Positions 45,655-53,609 of a stretch of DNA of 64,000 nt are shown piece by piece. The DNA comes from a virus. Both the position numbers and the translations under genes were made by a program. The stretch spans positions 1 through 64,000 of IMG/VR virus record IMGVR_UViG_3300025030_000061, one strand, 5' to 3'. Each line of letters starts with the position of its first letter. Within the stretch, counting starts at the first letter, position 1. The notes beneath the pieces are model-generated. The model was given only the letters and a program-made list of their open reading frames with translations. It did no database searches and was not told where the DNA came from.

Positions 45655-46170
45655 TTACGGCAGCATCGAAGCCGGGATGCTGTTATCTCCCGTGGTTAGC
45701 GCGGGTGAGGTGGTGACGGTTTTCGGCACCTCGATGGTCACGCGGTTGCCGTCTCCTGTGATGGTGCAATTAACGGTGGAACACCCATGGAGCAGTGCAA
45801 TCGCCAGAAGTGCGGCCACTTTAAACATGCCATTCTCCCGGGCTTTGCCACCCCCACAAAGCCATGTGGCCCAAAACCACCTCTTGCTCTGCCAGTAGCG
45901 CCCCTCCTCGACCAGTATGTCCTGCAGTACCTGGGAGCACTGCCAATTACTGAGAGGGGTGCCATCGTCCCACGTGCCATTCCTGCACAGTTCGTCATGC
46001 ACCCACCAGCTGCGCGACGTGATGTCCATGGCACCGGTCGCGCCGTCGCTTATCCGGTTGGCTGGGATGTTGACGGATTTGCCGTACCTGTAGGAGTAGT
46101 ATTCAAACCCTTTGTTTAACGTGTAGGTGCCGTCGTTGTTGATACTTTGGTCGATTTCGAAGCTTTTCAT
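45655..46170 (-). CDS. DUF1353 protein with internal lipoprotein-type segment
   Basis: A 171-aa protein. Residues ~15-110 match DUF1353 (GFEYYSYRYGKSVNIPANRI; SWWVHDELCRNGTW), a small phage protein usually near lysis or tail genes. Then from residue ~115 comes MFKVAALLAIALLHGCSTVN, a perfect lipoprotein signal with lipobox LLHGC in the middle of the frame. Either the two are fused, or an internal ATG makes a separate ~57-aa lipoprotein. Last gene of the late operon. Confidence 0.75.
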   Translation of the reverse strand: MKSFEIDQSINNDGTYTLNKGFEYYSYRYGKSVNIPANRISDGATGAMDITSRSWWVHDELCRNGTWDDGTPLSNWQCSQVLQDILVEEGRYWQSKRWFWATWLCGGGKARENGMFKVAALLAIALLHGCSTVNCTITGDGNRVTIEVPKTVTTSPALTTGDNSIPASMLP

Positions 46171-46325
46171 TTGACCTCCTTCAATTCAATAATTCTATCT
46201 GTAGCCACGTGCAATTTATTTAGCGTCCGTTCTGCCGCCATTTTCAGGTCCAGACTGACCGATTCGCCGTGAACGAGGTATGCAAGGTTTGCCGCTGCGG
46301 TGATTGCATCAACAATCGATCTCAT
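46167..46325 (-). CDS. 52-aa hypothetical protein
   Basis: Starts MRSIVDAITAAANLAYLVHG at ATG 46325, preceded by ATAGGAGTCGCC; helical and amphipathic. ATGA-type overlap with the DUF1353 gene. Lysis-cluster member of unknown role. Confidence 0.6.
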   Translation of the reverse strand: MRSIVDAITAAANLAYLVHGESVSLDLKMAAERTLNKLHVATDRIIELKEVK

Positions 46326-46333
46326 GGCGACTC

Positions 46334-46507
46334 CTATTTCTGCGCAGCCTCGTTTCGTTGTCGGCAGTTGCGGCACTCCACCGGATTGCGTTTACGGCAA
46401 GGATCCGATCCCGGCTGGTGGATACAATGCCCCATGGCATAGCTGCAATACACCCCACCGCGTGTGCCGTAACTCTCCAGCATCTTGATGCGCTGGCTAT
46501 CCTCCAT
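46334..46507 (-). CDS. 57-aa Cys-rich protein
   Basis: Starts MEDSQRIKMLESYGTRGGVY; CSYAMGHC…PCRKRN…CRNC gives a six-cysteine zinc-like cluster. Three bases separate it from the upstream lipoprotein gene. GGAGG upstream of ATG. Confidence 0.6.
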   Translation of the reverse strand: MEDSQRIKMLESYGTRGGVYCSYAMGHCIHQPGSDPCRKRNPVECRNCRQRNEAAQK

Positions 46508-46510
46508 GCG

Positions 46511-46678
46511 TCACCTCCTCACATCAAATCGCATCTCTGCGCCAACATTCCACGCCGTTGTCCCCTCGCGGAACAGCTCCGAGGTCTGCCGGCCAACTGA
46601 AGCGCGGTAGGTCGTGCCTGAGAGCACCTGAGAGCATGCCGGGAGGGTGCAGACGACAAGGATCAGCAGGATCCTCAT
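46511..46678 (-). CDS. 55-aa lipoprotein in lysis cluster
   Basis: MRILLILVVCTLPACSQVLS: signal peptide with lipobox LPAC, then a short mature part. ATG overlaps the endolysin TGA (ATGA). Position and lipobox suggest an outer-membrane spanin-like (Rz1-type) role, but it is not proline-rich and no inner-membrane partner overlaps it, so this is only inference. Confidence 0.65.
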   Translation of the reverse strand: MRILLILVVCTLPACSQVLSGTTYRASVGRQTSELFREGTTAWNVGAEMRFDVRR

Positions 46679-47301
46679 TTGTGGGCCATCGCTTCATACT
46701 CATGCACGCTGCGCGTCACTTCGACTTTCATCCGCCTCGCCCACGTGTCCAGGAACTGCATCTGTGCCGGGTTGTGGTCTACGATCTGGATGTACCGGCC
46801 ATGCGTCAAGCCGACTAGATGAACGAAGAGTAGCGTTTGATCTACCTCGTTCAACCGCTTCACTGTCCCCCTACCGATGTTGCCGTCTACAGCAATGGGC
46901 GGTCTCGGCCATCCGGCGTAGTTGATCGATCGCTGTAAGATCCTCGCAGCGGTCCCTTGGCCCTGGTTGACTGCCCAGCCAAAATAGACGTTGGCGATGA
47001 TCTGTGAGCGCCACTCGTCGCAGCGGGAAGCGCCCCAGAAATCGTTGCGGTAGATGAACGCGGCCCGGTCCATGGTGAGGTTGCGGATGTCCTCTCGGGG
47101 ATAGCTGGATGCGGCGACGCCATACTTTGTCCCCCGGAGCTCGCCATTGCCAATAGCGCCACCGGTCCAGTTGCCCCGGTCGCCGCGCATGTTCTGGTAT
47201 CCACCCTCATGGGCAAAGGTCGCCTTGAGTGCCGGCCGAATATCAGCGGCATGGGCGGGTACGGCAAACATCATCAGCATCATTAAAATCAAGATACGCA
47301 T
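46675..47301 (-). CDS. endolysin, GH108-type N-acetylmuramidase with signal peptide
   Basis: A 208-aa protein. Residues 1-18 are a Sec signal (MLMMFAVPAHA|AD). Residues ~25-110 match glycosyl hydrolase 108 (TFAHEGGYQNMRGDRGNWTG with catalytic Glu; GTKYGVAASSYP; AAFIYRNDFW), and a C-terminal peptidoglycan-binding-type domain follows (VNQGQGTAARILQRSIN). It degrades cell wall after export by Sec, needing only membrane de-energisation by a holin. Confidence 0.9.
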   Translation of the reverse strand: MRILILMMLMMFAVPAHAADIRPALKATFAHEGGYQNMRGDRGNWTGGAIGNGELRGTKYGVAASSYPREDIRNLTMDRAAFIYRNDFWGASRCDEWRSQIIANVYFGWAVNQGQGTAARILQRSINYAGWPRPPIAVDGNIGRGTVKRLNEVDQTLLFVHLVGLTHGRYIQIVDHNPAQMQFLDTWARRMKVEVTRSVHEYEAMAHK

Positions 47302-47319
47302 ACTTCCTCCTCGCTTAGT

Positions 47320-47475
47320 TCATTCCTCAATCCAATCCGACAGGCACCGGCACAGGTAGTGGAGGTGCGGCTTGCTCGACTGTGCGGTGTTACACCAGCC
47401 GCACCATTGGCCGTCCGGCTCATGGAACACCGGGGTGACCAGCGCTCCGCATGTCGGGCATTCCGCAGGTTCCAC
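47320..47475 (-). CDS. 51-aa zinc-ribbon-like protein (GTG start)
   Basis: Starts GTG 47475 as MEPAECPTCGALVTPVFHEP; CPTC…CGWC…CRC cysteines form a zinc ribbon. TAGGAGG lies 6 nt upstream. Lies between the endolysin and the Gly-rich exported protein. Confidence 0.55.
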   Translation of the reverse strand: MEPAECPTCGALVTPVFHEPDGQWCGWCNTAQSSKPHLHYLCRCLSDWIEE

Positions 47476-47484
47476 GATTGCCTC

Positions 47485-48081
47485 CTACCACTCGATCAAA
47501 ACGCTGCCGGGTTGGCCATCTGTCGCAACTGAAGTAGCGTAACCACCCCCGCCGATGGTGATTGCAATCGGGTTCGCGACCGTAAAATTCCCCGTCACGG
47601 TCCCCTTGATATATCCGCCACGCGCCCCTGGAGCTGCCAATAGCTCATCATCAGGCTCTCCGCCGAAATTTCCGGCGCCATCGGTCTGTGTGATTGCAGA
47701 GACTGCCCCTGTGTATGATTGACTACCGGCAACAGCCACGGCGTAGGGGTTATCAGAATCGCCGCCCGCGCCGCCGTTAGCTGTCATGGACCACCCTGAC
47801 CTGCTAACTGTGGTATTCGCCCCTAGTGAGCCGTCGTGCTGGCCGAAATTCTGTCCACCACCGCCGCCCGAACCTTTGACGGTGATCGTGACCGGGATTA
47901 CGCAGGTACCCATGTTGCCGGATAGACCGGTGGGCCAGTTGCCAGATGCTGTGATTGATGAGCTGCCGTGCAGCGTCGTTGGGGGGGTGCATTTAAGCGC
48001 TGATGTAAACCTCCGCGCTGATGGTCCTGCCCAACAGAGAGAGGGAAGCAGCAGGAGGATAATAAGGAGTCGTGCCAGCAT
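47485..48081 (-). CDS. Gly-rich exported protein, adhesin-like
   Basis: A 198-aa protein. Residues 1-18 are a Sec signal (LLIILLLLPSLCWA|GP). The mature part is rich in Gly/Ser/Thr with stretches like GSGGGGGQNFGQHDG and GNFTVANPIAITIGGGGYAT, as in glycine-rich phage adhesins. It follows the 1394-aa fibre by TAATG overlap, so it is likely its tip or chaperone. A signal peptide on a virion protein is unexpected. Confidence 0.75.
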   Translation of the reverse strand: MLARLLIILLLLPSLCWAGPSARRFTSALKCTPPTTLHGSSSITASGNWPTGLSGNMGTCVIPVTITVKGSGGGGGQNFGQHDGSLGANTTVSRSGWSMTANGGAGGDSDNPYAVAVAGSQSYTGAVSAITQTDGAGNFGGEPDDELLAAPGARGGYIKGTVTGNFTVANPIAITIGGGGYATSVATDGQPGSVLIEW

Positions 48082-51000
48082 TAATAGTTCCTCCCGCCGT
48101 CCGCGCCCATCGTATATGTGCTGGTCGAGTCCGACTTGAACACGTAGATGTCATATTTGCCGCTAGCGCTGGTTGATGTCGGCGCTGAACCGCCGCTCCA
48201 TTTGATCGTTCCACCGCCCGCCCATGTGACAGTGTGCGTGCCGCCGTATTTGACCGTGATCGTGAATGATTTTCCGGCAACGGGCGTCGGCAGAGTGATA
48301 GTCACATTTGCATTAGTCGTCAGCTCCTGGTCCATGCCGTTCGCCAAGTCGACGGTGAAGGATGACCCTGCCGATGGAGCGTAGGTGGTGTCTTTGAATT
48401 GCTGGCCGGTGATCGTAGTGCCAGTAACCGCCCCTGGGGTCGTGCCACCGATTGCGCCGGGGGCGGCAAGGTTTGGAATGTCGGTTGTATAGGCCATCGT
48501 TTTACGGGTAGGGCCGGTCGTTTGAGTGACGAATAGGTTTGTCCCATCCCACTCGACTGCTCCGGCCTCTGCGGCTGTCAGGTTGGTCCCCGCCGTAAAC
48601 TTAAGTGGAGAGGTGCTGGCCGTGGCGGTACCGGCCTTGAGGTGCAGTGCCGATGTTGGTGTAGTAATGCCTATACCCACGTTGCCGGTGTCGCCCTTAA
48701 TGCGAAACCGAGAGGTCATAGACCCGTTGCCGCCGATTGTGCCGAGGTAGATGGTCATATCGGTCTGCTGATCAGCGTCCGTGTACGCGGCAGAAGCGTC
48801 GGCTTGAATCGAAATCCCATTTTTGAGGCCGGTATCCCCGTAGCCATAACCCAACAGTGAGAAAACCCGCATGCCGGATGCTAGGGCAAGTGGAGAGGCC
48901 GCAGTACCACGACCGTTTTGGACTTGTATGGAGGGAAATCCGCCGTAGCCGGTCGCACCAGTGCCGTCCCAGTTCCGCACTAGAAGTTTGGGGTATTTGG
49001 CGGAAGAGTCCGAGCTATTTACTGCAAGAATCTCGACACTTTGGTTCGTCTGGTATGTCTGGATGGTGCCTATGTCCGAGACGGTGACGCCACTGGATCT
49101 CTGTGCGAGCTTGCCGGTGGTGCTGTCAAACCTTACGATCTCATTGTCCCCAGCAGATGCCGGCCCAACCATGTCCCCGCTGCCAGAGCCCATCGACTCG
49201 ATTTTGTCCCTGATGGCATTTTTGGAGGGCGCCGTCGTGGTATCTCCATCCCAAGATGTGGCGTCATAGGCGGTGTTACTGATGGCGGTTGCTGCGTTTG
49301 TCACTGTCTCCCATGTCCCTGGTGTTCCGGCTACGACGCATCGCCACCCGAGCGCGGAGCCTGCAGTCTGGTTGCTATTGTGGACAAAATCGTTGAGATC
49401 CCAGGTAAAACTGGTCGGAGCTGCCGCAGCAAACATGCGGTCCCCTTGAATGGTGCATCCCTTCCATGACACACCAGATAGGTAGTTATTGGCGTATTTC
49501 ACTGCCTGTTCATCTGCATAAAATGGAGATGCGGTCGCAATGGCATCGATATCCGTGGAAGCATTGCGCACCAGAGGGATTCCTGCGGTGTCCGCAGTGA
49601 TCGTGTTGCCGGTGAGCGGCAGGGTGGTCAGTGTTCTCTCGCCGACGATAAAAATGTTGCCGCTGGTGTCACTGTTCGCCAGGCGCATCGTATTGCCGGA
49701 AAACACACCTTTTCCGTTCCTGATCGACGCCAGTCCTACGACCGATGCGCCAGTGATGGTATTACCAGTGGCTTCCCACTGTTCAAGATTGCTGTGAGCG
49801 TCAATAGCTGTGGAAAAGTAAGCGTGCTGCGCTCCGGAAATTGTCAGTTCTTGCCCGTACTGCGCCGGGTCTTGCCAAAGGATTGAGTTCTTGACCACGT
49901 TGTTGTTGCTGATGATGCTGCGATCTGCCCCTAGTGCCACGTCATGTTTGCAGTTAGTGACGATGGCTCGGTCTATCGTGATGTTTGTCCCTGACGCCGC
50001 AATGCCGTACCCCATGCGCCCACCCGACACGCCGATTTTGTTCAGGTAACCGGTCGAATAGATGTCCTCCAAGACAAGGTTGTTCCCGGTCACGGCGAGA
50101 CCCGCGGCAGCGTTATCCGCACCGAGAAAGTCGCAGTTCCTGATGGTCACGTTAGAAGCGTACAGGCTCGCGCTGGTAATCGCTGTAGTGGCCGAACGGC
50201 TATCAAAAACCAGATCCTCTATTAATCCGTCATGCATACCGACGAACACGTCCATGGTCGCGGCGGTGATGGTATTGAGAGGCGGGATGTCCATGGTCGC
50301 AGTTGAACCAGACACCGACACTACCTGAGCCATGTGCCCCGCGTAGTAGTTGTAAAGATACGGCGCAGCGGGAATTAACCGGACCATGTCACCAGCAACG
50401 ACTGTAATTCCGCCTGGGATGGTGAATGTCAGCGAATCCTTGGTCACAGCAATGCTCTGGCCAGTGTTATTGCTCAACAGACCATAAGCGGAGAGCAGCC
50501 CGTATGCCGTATTGTTCCCGTAGATACGCGATCCGTAGCCGTGGATCTCCCCGCCGGTGATCCCTGCGAATGACAGCGTGTTGGTACCGATGTTGTAGGA
50601 CTGCTCGACTCCGAAATTCACGCTGGTGCCGGCTTTGATCCTGTTAACCAGGGACTGGATGTTCTGGTAGTCATCAGATCCATCACCAAGCGCCTGCCAC
50701 TCGATGTCTATTTCGTGGACCCTATCGCCCCACAGGATTGATCCTGAGATAAACCCTGAGAGGCAGCGCTGTTCTGGGAAATCTGTAGGACCATTGATAG
50801 TGAGGATGCCGCCGTTTCTCTGGATTAACGCGCCGGGTTGTAACCTCAGCGTTACGTTCTCTGGGATCGTTATATTGCTGGCCATGACCCATGTCCCAGT
50901 CGTGAGCACCAGAGTTTTGACCGTGGCGCCGATAGCAGTGATGGCCGCGTTAATGGTTGCCGAGGTGAGCGTTCCGCCGTTGTAGTCAATGGCGTACACC

Positions 51001-52265
51001 TCGTTATCCACATCTCCCGGCTGCAGCGCCGTCTCAGCCAACGCCCCCTGCGCCGCCGTTGCGTAATCGGTGGAGTCGGTAGCGGCTGCGGTGCCGAGGG
51101 TGGGCTTGCCGGTAAGATCGGAATACGCGCCGGAAGTGGCGACGGTAGGGAGATCGCCAGGCTGAACAGAAGTAGTCCCGAGTGCCGCGCCCGCGGCCTG
51201 CCCATCTATTGCATCCTTGACAGCCTTGACCGCCGCCGAGTTCGCCGCCGTGGTCGTTGAGGTGGAGGTGGTGGATGAGGAAAGCTCAGTCTCTTTGATG
51301 ATGTTGGCATCGGCGGGTTCGTAGGTTCCGGAGTGGTTATGGCCGGTCGCCGCTTTAGCCTCCATCTCCGATGAAGTTACGCCGCCCTTCTTTACTCCTG
51401 GTGCTGGCAGCCGGTCGCCGTCGAACGTTCCAGAAGTGATTGTGCTCGCCGCCTGGTTATGAATTGTGGCTGCTTTACCGTCCAGGGCTGTCTGGGTTGC
51501 CGTGCTAATAGGTTTGCTAGCGTCGCTGGTGTTCTCTGCGTTGCCGAGCCCGACCTGGCCCTTGGTGACTGAGTGAGGGTTGCTGGTGTTCCCGGTGTGG
51601 GTAGTGAGGCCGGTTTGCACGGCTGCAGCTGATCCGGATGGGTCCGCTCCGACCTGAACTGCTGTCGGGATCGGGATGGTGACCTCGGTTGCATCGGCCG
51701 CAGCGTTGTCGGCCGCCGTGACGCCGGCGCCTTTGAAGTTGAGCTTGGCTCTTGAGGTGAGGCTGCCGCCTTCATCCTGGATGGTGTGCTTGGTGCCTGC
51801 GGAGAGCCCGTCCAGTTTGGTCTTGTCGGTACCGGACATAAGGCCGGCCGCCGACTGTGTCGCCGCCGGGATCCCGTCGGATCCCTCGCCTGCATGGCTG
51901 GATCCGTGCGAGGTCGGGGTCCTCGCGTTGGCGTTGCGCGTGTCCGAGTCAGTGACGTATTTGTTGGTGGTGCTGGGGGTGCCTGATGTCCCGGTCATAG
52001 CACCCTTCTCTGGCGTCGTCGGGATGTTTAGATGGTTGTAATTGCTCTCATGCGATATGACAGCTGCCGTCCCTTGCCCGGTGATCTCGACTCTCCCGGT
52101 ACCGGTGCCGATAAACAGACGCTTGCTGTCGGTGGTCCACCTGGGTCGTGCGATGGGCACTGCTGCTGGCAGATTGGCCTCGTTGCCGTTGGGTAGTTCG
52201 ATGTCGGCAGCGATTGCGACAGCTGCAGTTAAAAATAGAATGAGCAGGAAAAGGTATCGTTTCAT
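48081..52265 (-). CDS. giant tail fibre/tailspike with Sec signal
   Basis: A 1394-aa protein. Residues 1-20 are a signal peptide (FLLILFLTAAVAIA|AD). Residues ~60-430 are fibre repeats (SAAGLMSGTDKTKLDGLSAG and NPHSVTKGQVGLGNAENTSD are classic phage fibre units). Residues ~480-960 form a right-handed beta-helix (repeated N-x-I/V-x-x-N turns, as in pectate-lyase-like spikes). Residues ~1000-1394 form further fibre and C-terminal domains. Surface polysaccharide binding or cleavage is likely. A cleavable signal on a fibre is odd. Confidence 0.88.
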   Translation of the reverse strand: MKRYLFLLILFLTAAVAIAADIELPNGNEANLPAAVPIARPRWTTDSKRLFIGTGTGRVEITGQGTAAVISHESNYNHLNIPTTPEKGAMTGTSGTPSTTNKYVTDSDTRNANARTPTSHGSSHAGEGSDGIPAATQSAAGLMSGTDKTKLDGLSAGTKHTIQDEGGSLTSRAKLNFKGAGVTAADNAAADATEVTIPIPTAVQVGADPSGSAAAVQTGLTTHTGNTSNPHSVTKGQVGLGNAENTSDASKPISTATQTALDGKAATIHNQAASTITSGTFDGDRLPAPGVKKGGVTSSEMEAKAATGHNHSGTYEPADANIIKETELSSSTTSTSTTTAANSAAVKAVKDAIDGQAAGAALGTTSVQPGDLPTVATSGAYSDLTGKPTLGTAAATDSTDYATAAQGALAETALQPGDVDNEVYAIDYNGGTLTSATINAAITAIGATVKTLVLTTGTWVMASNITIPENVTLRLQPGALIQRNGGILTINGPTDFPEQRCLSGFISGSILWGDRVHEIDIEWQALGDGSDDYQNIQSLVNRIKAGTSVNFGVEQSYNIGTNTLSFAGITGGEIHGYGSRIYGNNTAYGLLSAYGLLSNNTGQSIAVTKDSLTFTIPGGITVVAGDMVRLIPAAPYLYNYYAGHMAQVVSVSGSTATMDIPPLNTITAATMDVFVGMHDGLIEDLVFDSRSATTAITSASLYASNVTIRNCDFLGADNAAAGLAVTGNNLVLEDIYSTGYLNKIGVSGGRMGYGIAASGTNITIDRAIVTNCKHDVALGADRSIISNNNVVKNSILWQDPAQYGQELTISGAQHAYFSTAIDAHSNLEQWEATGNTITGASVVGLASIRNGKGVFSGNTMRLANSDTSGNIFIVGERTLTTLPLTGNTITADTAGIPLVRNASTDIDAIATASPFYADEQAVKYANNYLSGVSWKGCTIQGDRMFAAAAPTSFTWDLNDFVHNSNQTAGSALGWRCVVAGTPGTWETVTNAATAISNTAYDATSWDGDTTTAPSKNAIRDKIESMGSGSGDMVGPASAGDNEIVRFDSTTGKLAQRSSGVTVSDIGTIQTYQTNQSVEILAVNSSDSSAKYPKLLVRNWDGTGATGYGGFPSIQVQNGRGTAASPLALASGMRVFSLLGYGYGDTGLKNGISIQADASAAYTDADQQTDMTIYLGTIGGNGSMTSRFRIKGDTGNVGIGITTPTSALHLKAGTATASTSPLKFTAGTNLTAAEAGAVEWDGTNLFVTQTTGPTRKTMAYTTDIPNLAAPGAIGGTTPGAVTGTTITGQQFKDTTYAPSAGSSFTVDLANGMDQELTTNANVTITLPTPVAGKSFTITVKYGGTHTVTWAGGGTIKWSGGSAPTSTSASGKYDIYVFKSDSTSTYTMGADGGRNY

Positions 52266-52267
52266 GA

Positions 52268-53161
52268 CTAGAAATTTCCTCCACCAATCACGTCTGGGAA
52301 CGTGATCAGAATTATGGTCGTGTCGTTCAGGGCGTCGTCCTGAAGCGAAACGGCGAAGAGGTTACCCTCTATTTCGAAGTCGAACTTGAGCTTGCTCCGC
52401 TGTGGCATGGCGTTGCCGACTGGATTGATAATCATGTGCCCAGAGCTTTGATCATTGCCGGGCCATGCACTGCCATTCCACCGCGGCAGTTCCTCTGCCT
52501 CGCTGATTTTGCCAAGGGCGGCCGAGTTGGCGTGGGTGTGCAGGCGTCCGTCATTGTCGCCTACTACCAGGGGATCGGCTGGGTTCTGAGCTGCGGTGGC
52601 CAGCCGGACTATCCCGTAAAGAACATCGGTGGCGGAGATCGCGCCGCCCGCCACCGCTATATCTTGGATGGTGGCGATCGGATTCCCTGCGCTGGGGCTG
52701 TGTGCTGCGTCCAGGGCTGCATTCTGCGCCTCAGTCAGGTGCTTGCTGTTGTCCTGGACGTGCAGTGCTAAGGCCGAGGTTTGCGCTGGCGTGAGTTGTG
52801 CGCCAGAGACGGCGAAATCGGACCATTTGAGCGGCTGATCCGACTCGATGATTGGCGCCACAAACGGGCGGGCACCGGCTACGTTGAGCAGGGTGCAGCG
52901 ATAGAACACCTGACGGTCGGCCCGGGAGGTGGGCCAGAGATCGATCTTGTATTCCCCGACCTTGAGTTCCTCGGTGTCCTCGGTGGCCGTGTAGACGTAG
53001 AGCGGGATTGGGATGTAGCGCTCGTGATCCGTCGCGTCGACCGCATCAGTGGGGATGCCCCCCAGGAGGGAGAGCACGAATTCTATTCTTATCCCCCCCT
53101 GGGGCTCTCCGTTTGGTCCTCGTAAAGGCTGGCCGATATTGTTCAGTTCTCGTTTTAGCAT
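52268..53161 (-). CDS. tail fibre protein
   Basis: A 297-aa protein. Residues 1-120 form an attachment-like domain (LNNIGQPLRGPNGEPQGGIR; YVYTATEDTEELKVGEYKID). Then come fibre segments (HVQDNSKHLTEAQNAALDAA; VLYGIVRLATAAQNP) and a C-terminal beta region. No signal peptide, unlike its neighbours. Element A lies 22 nt upstream. Confidence 0.8.
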   Translation of the reverse strand: MLKRELNNIGQPLRGPNGEPQGGIRIEFVLSLLGGIPTDAVDATDHERYIPIPLYVYTATEDTEELKVGEYKIDLWPTSRADRQVFYRCTLLNVAGARPFVAPIIESDQPLKWSDFAVSGAQLTPAQTSALALHVQDNSKHLTEAQNAALDAAHSPSAGNPIATIQDIAVAGGAISATDVLYGIVRLATAAQNPADPLVVGDNDGRLHTHANSAALGKISEAEELPRWNGSAWPGNDQSSGHMIINPVGNAMPQRSKLKFDFEIEGNLFAVSLQDDALNDTTIILITFPDVIGGGNF

Positions 53162-53182
53162 TTCTGCTCCTGGCTCATGTTT

Positions 53183-53196
53183 TGGTATGCGCTACA
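53183..53196 (-). promoter_or_regulatory. element A operator/promoter
   Basis: TGTAGCGCATACCA 22 nt upstream of the tail-fibre gene; the first copy inside the late arm. Confidence 0.6.
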
Positions 53197-53202
53197 CTCA
53201 GG

Positions 53203-53532
53203 TCACAGAAATTCGTCCAACTTGTCGGCGGGCACCTGAACGTGAATGGCAATAATCCGGAGCAGCTTCATATATCTGAGGGATTCATGCTGGACGGCGC
53301 AGACTGTAGCCTTGGTCGCCGCCCGACATGCCGTGCAATCTTCTTTCTCGGTCTCATGCTTGGTTATGCAATCCTCCTTGAGGGTCTTATGTTTTGCCGC
53401 GCAGTCTCTTTTTGTGGCGTACTCGGAGCCCTTGATCTTGCGCCAGAGGTCTCCGGCCATGGGACCGAGCATGGATCCTACGACGAGCGAAATGACTCCT
53501 GTGATTATGGCGTTGTCGTCGATTGCGGGCAT
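53203..53532 (-). CDS. small membrane protein, holin/spanin-like
   Basis: A 109-aa protein with one N-terminal transmembrane segment (IITGVISLVVGSMLGPMAG, ~9-27) and a charged helical, Cys-rich body (CAAKHKTLKEDCITKHETEK, then EDCTACRA). The layout suits a phage inner-membrane protein with cytoplasmic or periplasmic coiled coil; holin is possible, not proven. Confidence 0.6.
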   Translation of the reverse strand: MPAIDDNAIITGVISLVVGSMLGPMAGDLWRKIKGSEYATKRDCAAKHKTLKEDCITKHETEKEDCTACRAATKATVCAVQHESLRYMKLLRIIAIHVQVPADKLDEFL

Positions 53533-53609
53533 GGTCCGGTTTACTCCTGTAGTGGTGGCTGAATGTTGGTGTAGTTACTGTTTTTTGTGAATCAACTGTG
53601 CAGCGGTTT

